This document shows, piece by piece, positions 1-11,280 of a DNA stretch of 64,000 bases. Position 1 is the stretch's first letter, and each line of letters starts with the position of its first letter. A program made the translations under genes and the position numbers. This stretch comes from Hymenolepis diminuta. Its lineage: Eukaryota; Platyhelminthes; Cestoda; Cyclophyllidea; Hymenolepididae. Location: contig CAADRB010000057.1 of assembly GCA_900708905.1 (NCBI GenBank), forward strand, positions 248,001 through 312,000. The letters are read 5' to 3'. The notes beneath the pieces were generated by a model that was given only the letters and a program-made list of their open reading frames with translations, had not been told where the DNA came from and searched no databases.

Positions 1-499
1 ACTGTTTCTAGTTTGATCTTGAAATATTTGAGCCAATTATGTCTCGATGTGTATTTTGTCAATCGCTAGTTTCAGAAACTAGATTTAATAAGACAATAAA
101 GTTTGCATCTGGAAGAAAATCAGTTAATTGCATGATGATGGTGCCTGTGTATCCCGTCCGAAAGAAGACAAGTTCATCTTGTTGAGTAGGCAAACGAACG
201 AAATTTGCTGGTCATACTAAAGACATTCTTTCTCATAGGAAGTTTATCACTTGGCCAAATTGAGATATAGATACGACAATGCCCATTTCTTCTCCCTAGT
301 ATCATTGATTTTGCACGCGGCATAGGAATAAAATATAAGTAATGAGCAATCATGGGAGCAAATTCAAGTATGTTGTAATTAAGGGATAAGGCAATTATGA
401 GCAAGAGATACAAAGTGATCACCATGGGCTTGCTACTTTTATTGATGTAAAATCGTTTGTTAGTAGTGCCTAACCATTGTTTTTGTTTCCCTCTTGTAG
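1..499. other. Intron or upstream sequence of the RhoGAP gene
   Basis: No exon could be supported here. The stretch ends in a pyrimidine-rich acceptor (tttccctcttgtag) at 499 that opens the first recognised RhoGAP exon. A 58-codon open stretch from about position 11 follows an acceptor-like TTTCTAG, but it has no convincing donor and no family resemblance. The 5' end of the gene is therefore presumed to lie outside the window. Confidence 0.5.
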
Positions 500-3400
500 T
501 CGAGCTCTCTGCTGAACAATGTGGATCCATTCACATTGGAAGGAGTGTCAACAAGTAGGTGTATCATCCTTCCGTTGTTGGGCCTTCAGTGGTCCAGCCA
601 GCCATTTCTCGCCTCTGATGTTCCAACTTGGGATACTCTAGCGCCCTTTTCCCTAACCACTTCCTCATCCTTCCGACGACATTATCGTCCTTCCCAGTAC
701 TCTGAAATGGTTGAATCGGAGACCACCAATGATCTTCCTTGCTATCTCTTTGAACATGAAGGCAATGGTGGTTCGAAGATTACTGTAATTTTCCCAGAAA
801 CCCAAACCCTCAATAGAACTTTAGAGTTGTGCCAACGTCACGGTGGAGTCTGTAAGAAAAACAACCCATCTCTCAACAGTTCTGCTACCACTAACTCCTC
901 TCTCGTAGCATCTCATTCGACAAAGCAGCCAAGTCATCACGTGACTGCCGCTCTTCGTCGAAATAGGAAAAGTCTTCCTGATTCGGCCATTCGACGGAGG
1001 CTTGCTGCGGATGCGGTGACTGGTATAAAACGCGCTCAGGATAGGTCATTAGGTATGTTTTGTATTCCTCATTAATCTTTCGTCCACCGACTGGATGTTT
1101 AATTTATAGACCGGGAAGGAGAACAGCCACCGCCATTAGGTTCCCAACAATCAGCTGGAGTAGAGGACGGTTCAAAATTCCGGTTTTTTTCAACCACTGC
1201 TGCACCCTTCTTCAAGAGCATTGCGAACGCTATTTCAAGTTCTCGAGCTGCAGAGTTTAATGCATCATCTAATAACAATGCCACTGCCGCTTTACCACTA
1301 AGCACCGAAGAAATGGCGCGGAAAGTGACAGCTGCACTCAGTGAACCACCGGATTTTGGAGACCTCAATCAACCTGGTCCCGTCTTTGGTGCTCCTTTGG
1401 AGAAACAAGTCCCTAGTCCAGACTATCCAGTAAGTTCTGCTATCGAAATCCGTTGGATCTTGTCACTTCTTCCCTATAATCTAGACTGGTAGTGATGGCA
1501 ACGTTAGGTCGTATTTTATACTTTTTTCTTAATTAAAAATTGAAAGCTAACTTCTCACTAGCTTTCTTCCGAATGCCGACGTGGACGGTATCTTTAAATG
1601 ATGGTCATTTTATATCGTAATTATTTTTTCTTGATCGTTTTTTAATCCTGTGCAATATATTGCTTAATGCCATAATTTGCATTGCATATTCAACCTGCTT
1701 TGTCATAGTTCGTTTATTAATTTGAGATTGATTCAGGTAATTTTGACTTTATGAGTTGTTTAAGCTGAATCCATTATAGTTGGGTTAGACATGGGATATT
1801 CGGGATGACCCTGATGGCCTATTAGATATAAATATTTATTATCTCATCTATTGGATATTTTTTTGCTTGAATTCATCAACATACATATACATACATATTT
1901 GTAAAAACAGTTTCACAGTTCAATGGTGTGTTAAAGGTCCTAGGCCCATTGAAAGAAAGTATTTTTCAGTGCTTATTTTGATAATAGAGATAACATTTAA
2001 AAAAACTCGGGTATTAATAGTAGCCAGCATGATCGGTCATTTCATACTAATTGGTCTCGTTTTCGTGATTTCTGAAGTGAAAAATGTAAAAAATACTGCT
2101 ACATTATTGATCCACAATTCCAAGACTCGTATTCTTGTCTTTTCTGTGCATTTCTTTCTTGTAAAATTCACATCTTGTCCATAAGCTAAGGCTTGATAGA
2201 CAGATGCCTGTTTGACTGTTCACATGGACAATAACCATGGACTTGTTTCTTTACACTTTTAAATGGTCAATCATCAAAGAGTTGGATTTAATTTAGATCA
2301 CTTGCACGCTTCCTTATTCTATTAGTGGTCACATCTTTTGATCTTCTTTCGGCGCAGAACTTACGAAATTATTTATCTCTCTTGCTTTTGTTATTTGCGA
2401 GAATGTGCATGCATTAATCTACGTTTCTCATCACAGAATGTACCACTGGTTCTCCACGCAACTATATCCGCGTTGGAAAGACATGGTCTTTGTCACGTAG
2501 GACTCTATCGAGCACCTGGACGCCAAAAAGAAATTAATCGATTCGTTTGCTTGGCGAATTTGGTGAGTAGCATCATCTCTACTTCTGCTCCTCTATTTAA
2601 TGAAAATTCCATTCCAATTTTTCAGACGTCCCTTGACCCTCATGTAATGCTTTCCTTGGCCACCTGGAATGACGTTCGAGTACTGACTGGTGTGATTAAG
2701 ATCTTTTTTCGGCGTTTGCCGGAACCTATATGCGATTCCGATTCATGGAAGTCTCTGGCCTGTTTAATTCCAGAAGATTCTGATGAATTAGATGAATCCT
2801 CACTTGTCTATACGCTTCAGGCCATTCGTGCCAAATTAAATAAGGTGCGTCTCTCCGCCAATCTATTCGTTGACTTTAAATATATATTTACCAAATTCCT
2901 TCTCTTCTAGATTCGATCAACGTCATATCTACCCCTGAATGTTTCTCCAACTGAGCAAGGAACTTCAGTGGTGTCTTGGAGATGGCGTTATGCTACTCTG
3001 GACTTCCTCTTTACTCATCTTCGGCGGATTATTGCTCTAGAAGCCGCCAACCAGTGCTCATTCAAATGCATTGCCATTTGTTTTGGACCGTCACTTTTTA
3101 ATGCTGACAATGACCTACAAAATAAGTTCAATGTGGTATGCACGTCACTATCATCTTTGATGAATGTATTCATTTATGTTGGTCCATTAAATTAATTTTG
3201 GACTGCCTTTACTATGTTGTATAATAAGTCTGTTTCTGACTTTTTCCCTGAAGATGGTTTCTTTAACTGCCTCAGATCCTGCAGTTCATGTTAAATACAT
3301 TGCTTATCATATTCCTATCCCCTTTGCAAAGGTTTCCTCCAATTGAGGATTTCTTAGCCAAACGTAAACGTAAGGTTTCTAGGAGTCTGCTTTAGAGTAT

Positions 3401-4191
3401 TCATCTCTTAGACACATTATCATAACCTTTTAGTAAAACTACCTTCTTGAATCTATGTTTAAGTCACTGCAGCACCTCTACCAACTAAATGTAGTACATA
3501 CAGCATTTAGGAACTCATTTAAATCATAGTATCCTTAAAAGTATCCGAAGGAGATGACTGAAAAGATTGGGCAATACGTATCGAGTTTGGCTACAATTGG
3601 TTACGGAAAAGCGCAAAACAGGCTAGAAAATACTAAAATGAGGCTTTATTGTCGATTAGAGGGAGCATAGATATTTTTAACATAGAAGTTTGAAATATGT
3701 TTAGTTTTATTTTTTAATTAAGTATCTCATTCATTTATTCCGCTTTTTAGTTACTTGAAGTGATGCTTCAACACTGGCCCTGGCTCACAACCGATGAATC
3801 TGGAGCGTTGATAGACGAATCTAATGCTAACATTAGTCACAACTCTTCCTCTGCTCCACGAAATACGACTATATCAGAAACTGAGGCCTATGTGAGGCAA
3901 TTTCTCGAAACTGGACCCAACTTCAATGACCTCTTCTTCCCCAAAGTGGTTCCACAACAGAACTCCTCGAAAATCAAAGATATCCTAAAAGATATGTTTG
4001 AAAGAGCTGGCTATCGGTTTTCTGCTCAAGATTCACTGGAAAATTCCGATAGTAAAGAACATGAAGAGGAGCAGGAAGAGGAAAGTTTGCTGGATGTGAT
4101 AATGAGATCCCTTCCACAACCCGTAGATGAACTCGATGGAAGCAGCGATGGCGAAGTATCACCTCCCGTTCCTCAGCGCACAGGCTTTTAA
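500..4191 (+). CDS. RhoGAP-domain protein, 5'-truncated by the window
   Basis: Six exons (500-1052, 1110-1429, 2437-2562, 2626-2844, 2911-3135, 3751-4191) join in one frame to give 627 residues plus a stop. The first ~290 residues are Ser/Thr-rich with a basic RRNRKSLPDSAIRRR stretch; a segment near residues 85-115 (CYLFEHEG...) could be the end of a PH domain, which is a guess. The GAP domain follows. FGAPLEKQVPS leads into it, GLYRAPG carries the arginine finger, VIKIFFRRLPEP is the conserved LPEP block, and CFGPSLF is the FGP motif. The lead-in and the domain resemble ARHGAP21/23-type proteins, but I do not assign an orthologue. The Asn that normally precedes the FGP block is replaced by Cys. 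The last exon gives an acidic, disordered C-terminal tail. Expected role: stimulating GTP hydrolysis by Rho-family GTPases at membranes or cytoskeleton. Upstream exons are missing from the window. Confidence 0.85.
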
Positions 4192-4887
4192 ATGAATGTG
4201 TGTAACCTGTCTCTCTATTTTTTGTCTCGATCCCTTCTTCGTCCGACGAGATTTCTGAAGGATGCGCCGCTCTGTCTATTTTTATGCCTCTTGCTATTTG
4301 ATGATGATGCTGCTCATTGTACATTGATCGTCTGTACAGTCTGTCTATAAACGCAGTTCCGTTGAAATGTTGACTTGCGTTCACTCTTGATTGTGTTAGG
4401 TGCCTAGTACTTTTATATGTGTGTTATTTTAGAATAATTTAAAGATTTCGTTACGACATATAATTAAACTGTTAATCGTAAAGCCTGAGGTGTCTAAATC
4501 TCCATCCTAGCTCCTAAAGTCCCAACAATTAGAAGTCAATGTGAGGTTGAATACGTTTAATTTGTAGATATTTGCGGGGGTTGTGCCTATTCTAAGCAAT
4601 GACTATTATGTAAGGCATTCTCCGTGTCCTATATTTAAGGTTGGGTACTAAAAACTTACTAGTTCGGGAGACTTCACGTATAATGTGGTATACTTCAAAG
4701 ACAAACTGCGTTTATTTTGCTGAGTGTAGTTTGATATCCTGTGAAATAAAATGAATAAATGGATACTGGTGTCAGGTCTGGATGTATGAATAAGAACCAA
4801 ATGTTAAGTTATGAGGTAAACCCGGGTTATTTACATACACGAATTTTGTAATTTGATTACTAAGGTGATGACTGTCATAATAACTGT

Positions 4888-5208
4888 AATAACGTGAAAG
4901 ATGTATCGGACCCCATCCATCGAATAGATGGAATAAATCAAATCATTCATACCGCCGGATCAGTTCGGAGGTGGCTGATAAGCCAACCCCAATTTATTAA
5001 TTAGTAAATTAGGTTTATATACTAAACATTTCTTCGTTGGACGTCAGTCATGTCTCGTTGTCAGTGCCTTGGTGGGATAATCGACATCTGTTTAAGTATC
5101 TATGTGCAACCACACAGCGGCACCGCCTGTGGACACTATAGTGGAGATTTTATCGTCAGTCAATCATTTCTAATCGCTAGGTGATGGTAGACATCTGCTG
5201 GCTATAGC
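4888..5208 (+). repeat. Dispersed repeat, copy 1 (family R1)
   Basis: This segment matches, in reverse orientation, the segment at 15605-15905. Shared blocks include CCAATTTATTAAT, ACATTTCTT(C/T)GTT, ACGTCAGTCATGTCTCGT, and a distal CATCTGCTG..ATAGC block, in the same order with small indels between them. Its left part is also related to 6791-6850. No open reading frame or clear terminal repeat is visible. It could be a SINE, an LTR or TRIM remnant, or a MITE; the class is not determined. Confidence 0.75.
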
Positions 5209-6790
5209 AATAACTAAAGCAAAGAAAAACATTTATAACTTCTAATAACGGAAGATTATCTAATCAAGAGAAATGGTAAAATATTTTATTAGTGGATGAG
5301 TGAACGAAGAACATATATAATAAAGTCATCGATAAGTTTTTGAGTCCTTTACCGTTCAGAGCATATCGACCAACTGATTAGACGTGCCACTTCAAAACAT
5401 TTTCCCCTTAATTACTTAACTAATGCTAAGAGAAGTCCAGTTAGTTAAAAATTAATTCAATTGACAGATGCCTGGATTTCTGTTGAGATAGACATTATAG
5501 AATTCTAGTCTCGCTCTGTAGTTCAGTTAAAAAATTCTGGTTAATCTATCAATCTATTTCAGTCTTCGTATCAAAATGTGAAAAACACTATTACATTAGC
5601 CGAAAATCTTTAAAAATCTGAAACTAATACTATTTCTTTCTCAGAGATATCAAATTTTAAAACACTTCACATGCATATGGCATTTACGCCCACTGACCAT
5701 ATATTTTCATCCGTCTGTTTTGATTGTTAAAAGTCTGCTACATAAAGTAGATGTTAACAAAAAAGTAGTTCTATAATTTTCAACTCTGCATTTATTAATA
5801 TTGCTGTATAAATGATAGGAAATTAAAAAGGAAGCATAAGATACATATACATATTTGATCAAAAATAAATGAATAATGGAAACAGTGAACCAATAATAAA
5901 ATTAAGTGCATAATTCTTGATCAGGATTAAGTGTTTTATGAAGTGTTAATATAAAATATTTAAGTTACTTTCATCTTCAGATTACTTATGAGATAATCTT
6001 GCCAATGCTCTTCAAGACAAAAGAAAATAATTTTCCAAAAATAATTCTTATATGTAAGATTCTTTATCTTCCACCTTTTAATTCTCTTTTATTCAAACGC
6101 ATTTATTTACATTACGATTGTAAATGGCGGGTAGTATAAATCGACCTATCGGCACGGAGACGTGAGTCTTCTGAAGGTGTAGTGGTTTAGGCCGTTTTGT
6201 ATTGTGGTGTTGTGGTTTTTGTAACTTATACAATTTTTTGGGAAATCTAAGAGTTGCTTACAATATTTTACGGGGAAGAGCAGATCATAAAAATTTCTTT
6301 CTTAGATTCCTGGGAATATTAGTCTCAAATTCAACCCATTTTCAGGAAGTTTACTGACGGAGATGAAAGGTGAGTTAAATTATCTGAAAGATTAAATAGT
6401 GAATTAAGCAAGGGAGAAGGAGGCTCCTTCGCATGTGTCTTTAATTTTCGCGTTACTTAACAGCACGGAGTCACAAAGGCATTAGTAGTCGGGATTGATG
6501 AAAATGATGATTAGCTGTGCCTTTATTTCTCCTGGGAATCGTTTATTATGTAAATAGCATCTTATTCTGATGGCGATGAATGCTTATTCGATTGTCAAAT
6601 TGTTGCCAGAAAAGCATTTTGGCTAAGATTAAAACGGTTCACTGAACTCTAGAGTGAAATAATTACTACAGAGTTATAAACGTATATTTTTTGTATTTTG
6701 GAACCTTCGGATGTTCATGACTTTCGGTGTCCGAACATTTTTTAGTTAAGAAGTGAGTTTTAACACTTTTAAAGTTAGAGGTCTATCGAA

Positions 6791-6850
6791 ACCACATCGA
6801 TCGAATAGGTGGAATAAATCAAATCACTCATGTCGTCAGACTGACTGAGA
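6791..6850 (+). repeat. Dispersed repeat, partial copy 2 (family R1)
   Basis: The blocks ATCGAATAG(A/G)TGGAATAAATC followed by AAATCA(T/C)TCAT are shared almost exactly with 4918-4950 of copy 1. Only the left ~60 nt are recognisable; homology is then lost, so this is a truncated copy. Confidence 0.6.
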
Positions 6851-7439
6851 GAATTTGACAAAACGTCAGAATTTTCAAAAGCTTCAATACAATCATGGCT
6901 ATGAACTTATTTGTTGGTATCCTCAGTTTATGCTTGTGAATTATAATGAATTTTGTCTTTTAGTATCTCAAATTTATTTCAATTCACTAAAGATCCACTT
7001 AGAAAGTTATATCCTCTTTAAATGTTCAATCCTTACGTTAAAGAATCGCGCGGTAGATTTTGCTGGAATAAGTTTACCAAAACCTCTGTGGAAATAAAAG
7101 TATCTTAATAGACGAGCTATTGAATTTTAACAAATCACATAAGTCAATAAGTTGGCCTATGCCAATGTAGTATCACTTTTAATTTATAATTTAAATTCGT
7201 GTTAATGTCAAAATATAACTTATTAATACATTAGTCTAAGCAAAGTTTGTTATACACATCTAGTAATTTGGCGAAGATATGAAGTCGGCACACTTTAACT
7301 TTGGAAGATTTTTTAAGGACTCTCAAAAATTTACTAAATTGAAATATATGTAAATTTTATCCACGTTGTTTTATGCTTGATCGACAAGGCGCGTGTATTG
7401 ATGTCAAGTTTCATGTTTTTTAGGATTCTTTCTAAGAAA

Positions 7440-9682
7440 ATGTTTTGTAAATCACAGTTATTTGCGGCTGCTGGTCTCGCAGGTGTTGGATTAGTTTCTT
7501 GTCTAATTCAACCTCTCTTGGAAGTATTTAATCGCTGGATCCACGTCAAGAAGCAATACGGCCAAGATGTGAAGCCACCTGATCGCGTCAATCGCCTTGC
7601 TAAATCGGTATAAATTTGGCTTTGATTTTTAAATCATTCGCTTAAAGGTCTTTATAATTAAGCGGGTTTTCTACTCTTAGGCTTTTGAAAAGATGCATAT
7701 TCCAGTGGAGATTAGTAACAAAATTGATTTCTTTTTAACAAATAACGCCGAATCCATTTCACTCGGTAGTTTACTAAAGTCCGACAGTGGAAACTACAAG
7801 GGCTATGCATTTGTTGGCTTGCCCTTCTTTTGTGCATACGATCAGGTTGAAGATATCCCTCTTGAAGATCTTCAATTTGCATCGTGAGTTATCCTACTTA
7901 TTAGATATAAGTAGAAATCCATAATGCTCATATTTAGTTGATATTCATAATATTTGCCTGCATCTAAATGATATTTTTCTAGGCCTCTCTTTCCATTCAC
8001 AATGTTCTCTGAACAGGCCAAAAGGCGATTGGATTTGATGTGTATTTCAGACTCAGCCTTGGAGTTTCTTATTGCTCGTGAAGTTGCTTCGTTATTGAGT
8101 TCCTGCAAATTAACCGAGTGTTTCCAACAGTCCTCCTCCCCTTCATTTTATGTCAAGCCTACGATGGGAACCTTCTTTCCACCTCGGACTCTCTCCCATA
8201 TTTCCCGTTTATCATTTGTTGGTAGCCTTTACGTTGCTTATCAGGTTTGTCATCGCTTTTTGCTTTTCACTTACTGTAGTTAGAAAGGAGTGGGGGATGA
8301 GACGACACAAACGGTCTTTGAAGTAAACAAATAAGTGATATAAAGTGAAGTTTTTTCTATTTGTACTTATCATCGATGCCATAACGTGTATAATCTAAGT
8401 CCGTATATGTTTAATCTGATTACTTTTGATTCTGTTTCATTGTAAGTATTGTTGTCTTAGAACTAGGTCTGCGTTAGTATATAGTATGTCTCAAAAATGT
8501 TAAATATTTGTTGAGGTACATGACTCTTCCCGCATGTCTCAACTTTGACCGAATGTTCTCAGTTTGTTATGGTTTTCCTGCATTTCCTGAAAGTGAGTGG
8601 ACATTGTCTACATAAATCTGACTTAGATACTTAGAGTTCTATTTTTAGATTTCGAGCATCTGAGGAGGGTATATGAACTTAGAGATTTGAACCAAAACCA
8701 TGCGCTTCAATGGTAGATAATGTGATTACTCATGTGAGGAGCGAAAGCTTTTCCCTGAATCTGAAAGTTTACGCTGTTTCCCAGATTTTAATTTCCATGG
8801 GGAATTGTGGCTCGATCGAAGATAATTTTCAAATTTTGATTAACAAACATCCGTTAGTTGGGCTAGTAATTGTTTTTTCATTTTACTATTTAATATAACT
8901 CTATAGTTTTATTTGAAACGTAAGTACAAATCATTCATAGCAAACACGGTCTCTAGGTATGTTTCGGTCTCAATCGACTGTTAGGACTATGCTCCGTCGT
9001 CTCTCGATCTACCCGAGGTCTTGTCTACTTGGGTGTAACAGCCTTACTTCTACTTTGCCAGCGTCAGCTCTTAGTCGCATGGCGTCACTCCTGTGCCTTG
9101 TCTCTTGACGCAGCTATCGCCGATTGCCACTCTAGTCTCCTAGACGGCGGGGTGGAATACTACTCTTGGAAGAGAGAATGGAACGCTTTCTGGACTCGAA
9201 ATATTCTTCTCTCTGCACGCAAAGCCATGTCGACTCTCGCCAATGTTACCAGAGCTTCTCTAGGGGAGGAAGGAAGACAAGTGTCTTCTCCCTTAAAGTA
9301 TCAAATACAGTGGGCTCTCAATGAATCTGATTCCAAATGTTGGTTTGTCATTAAGCTTTGATCACCCCTTCCTCTTTTAGATCACTACTACATTCCTTCA
9401 TCTGTGGAGCAGTGCTTTGAAAAGAAGGCTGGTCTTCGACTTGATGACTGCAATCTATCCTACCTCTCAGCCTACCGACTGCCCACCTACGAGGTGAATA
9501 CTCAAAAAGGCGATGAGAAATTCGCTTCGGACGGGGATGTGCTCAGATTTAATATGGCGGGTTTGTTGGCATTCGGTGCAGTACCTAAATGGTTGGCTTC
9601 TATTATGCAGGCCTTCTCTTTTCCCGCCACTTGCGGACAGCGCAAGGCTGCTCTTGAGAGGAGGAAAGGGAAGGCGTTGTAG
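7440..9682 (+). CDS. TMEM177: TMEM177-like mitochondrial inner-membrane protein
   Basis: Five exons (7440-7607, 7681-7883, 7983-8244, 8957-9338, 9381-9682) give 438 residues plus a stop. Family resemblance rests on ordered short matches to vertebrate TMEM177. These are an N-terminal hydrophobic segment (LFAAAGLAGVGLVSC), an IAREVASL block matching the family's LAREVVYL, two further hydrophobic stretches around residues 200-250, a GGVEYY motif matching GGVEFY, and a Y(I/T)PS segment. TMEM177 is known to bind COX20 and stabilise newly made COX2 in the mitochondrial inner membrane. The protein is longer than the ~311-residue human form, mainly at the C-terminus. The fourth donor (AAAT|GTTGGT at 9339) is weak and was chosen because it alone keeps the frame. 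Two in-frame ATGs, 7401 and 7440, could start it; I prefer 7440 because an acceptor-like TTTTTTAG ends at 7423. Confidence 0.72.
8245..8956 (+). other. Intron 3 of the TMEM177-like gene
   Basis: This 712-nt intron (GTTTGT...CTCTAG) contains no recognisable element. An in-frame stop occurs soon after the donor, so it must be removed to join the AREV-containing exon to the next hydrophobic exon. Confidence 0.7.
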
Positions 9683-10760
9683 AGTTTGTACGAATTTGTA
9701 GTTTATTTTCTTTTTTTGTGTAAATTATTAAAAATGTACCTTTTCCTACTCCTAATAGCTTTTTAGAAAATTATGGATATAAAATATTGGTCGCCGTTAT
9801 GTTATTTATTTATATCACTAGTAAATTATCTTTTTTGCCATGTATGTTGGAAATATAACCTATATGAATCACCATGCAAGGAATTTATTCAAACGATTTA
9901 GTTATTTTTTATAAAGCTCATGTTTTTTTCCCATTAAGCGCTACAAAATGATGTATACTACATAAACGTTGTTACGTAGACGGATCTTTACGTGTAGACT
10001 GATTTGGATGTCTGCTTGGTTCGTGTGTTACTTTGCATTCATTCAGATCTTCAGCATCTCTTGAAATCACCTGTTTGTAAGTATAGATAGGGTGGCCCGA
10101 TCTATTCTCCATCCCCGATCACCTACATCATATAATGAGGGTTGATGACCTAGAATCCCTATGAAAAAAAACTGTGCTGTTACATTTGACCATAATTACT
10201 GTAAGGACAGTGGTCTAAATAGATTATTAAGAAATATCTTATAGATAAGGCAATATGGAAGAGCATACAGCCTATAAGATGTATCGAAGAGGCATTAAAG
10301 GGCACAATTGTGAGGAGAAGCGACCATATTATCATGAAATTTATCGTAATTTTAACTTTTGAAAAGGCATTTTTCAAAATCTATTTGTCACCTTGAATCT
10401 ATTCGGACACGATGCGTTAATATCTCTTGCTAGTAGATACACGTGGTTGAATTTGGACAATCAATTGCTGATGCTTGGTTTACGAAGTAGATGCGTATTG
10501 TTCCTTGTCGAAATGGACGCTAAAGTTAGTCTTCACCAATTTAGCTTAGTAAAGTTTGACGCTTTCTTCAACTTCTCTTGACAAGTTCATTATTTCCTGC
10601 AATCACGCAGGAATCAAACTGAAGCAGAGATTTCGAATAACAATATGGTAACATTTGCAAACATCAGATGCTTGATAAAATATACATCATGGCTGATCTC
10701 AATGAATAAATTCACCATAAACCAGTCAGCCTTGAAACAAGTTTTCCTAAGGTAAACTAA

Positions 10761-11280
10761 GATGAATTGAACGTTTTTTCTACGAATGGAGATACGGAGA
10801 GCATTAAGGAGAATAGTAACTCGCCTGAAATACGAGAACGAATGATTCAACACGAACAGATAACTTTAGAAAATCAAAAAATGATGGGCGACATGATCTC
10901 AAAATCACAATTGCCGAAGTGTGATGCTGCTGAAGATGCTCCCATTAATCCAGTGTCTTTCAGAGTTACCTCTAATGTAGAACACTCAGTACTAGGTTTA
11001 TCAAAGATTCAATCGGGATTGAAAAGAGTGAAGAATGTCAAAGTTGATGTATATGATATTCTCAAGAAGACCTTGCCACATAGTTGCCGGCCTTGAAAAG
11101 CAGCTAAACTTTAGAACAGAGTTGTATGAAGAAGTATTTAAGATGAGAGCACAGATTGCGTTCAAGTATGAAATTGAGGGTTCGGGTTATGGAGATGTGT
11201 TAAAGTGTAGCAATTCTCAACCGAATTGCATAAGTGAGAAGCTCGTCAGTACTGATAGATCGCTGGAAAAGTACCTTTAA
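10761..11280 (+). pseudogene. Frameshifted orphan ORF, possible processed pseudogene
   Basis: Two open frames overlap at 11032-11096. The first runs from 10761 to a stop ending at 11096, the second runs to a stop ending at 11280. A single-base shift inside the overlap would yield about 170 codons with a charged, helix-prone composition (for example SGLKRVKNVKVDVYDIL and ELYEEVFKMRAQIAFKYE). The first frame is closed by a TAA just before 10761 and has no ATG until 10842, and there is no clear splice acceptor. I do not recognise the protein. A decayed intronless copy is the best guess; chance ORFs or an unusual exon pair remain possible. Confidence 0.35.

Larger units (their letters stand above)
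4192..7400. other. Intergenic region between RhoGAP and TMEM177-like genes
   Basis: No gene was found. Two AATAAA hexamers at 4745-4750 and 4754-4759 are possible poly(A) signals for the RhoGAP gene, although they lie ~550 nt past the stop. The region holds a ~320-nt dispersed repeat (4888-5208) and a short relative of it (6791-6850). The open stretch at about 6855-7097 is AT-rich, has no splice context and no recognisable protein features, and is treated as noncoding. Confidence 0.6.

Noticed and set aside
11..178. Possible extra RhoGAP exon after TTTCTAG (peptide with a CVFC pair)
   Set aside because: No credible donor before the stop and no resemblance to a PH or C1 domain.
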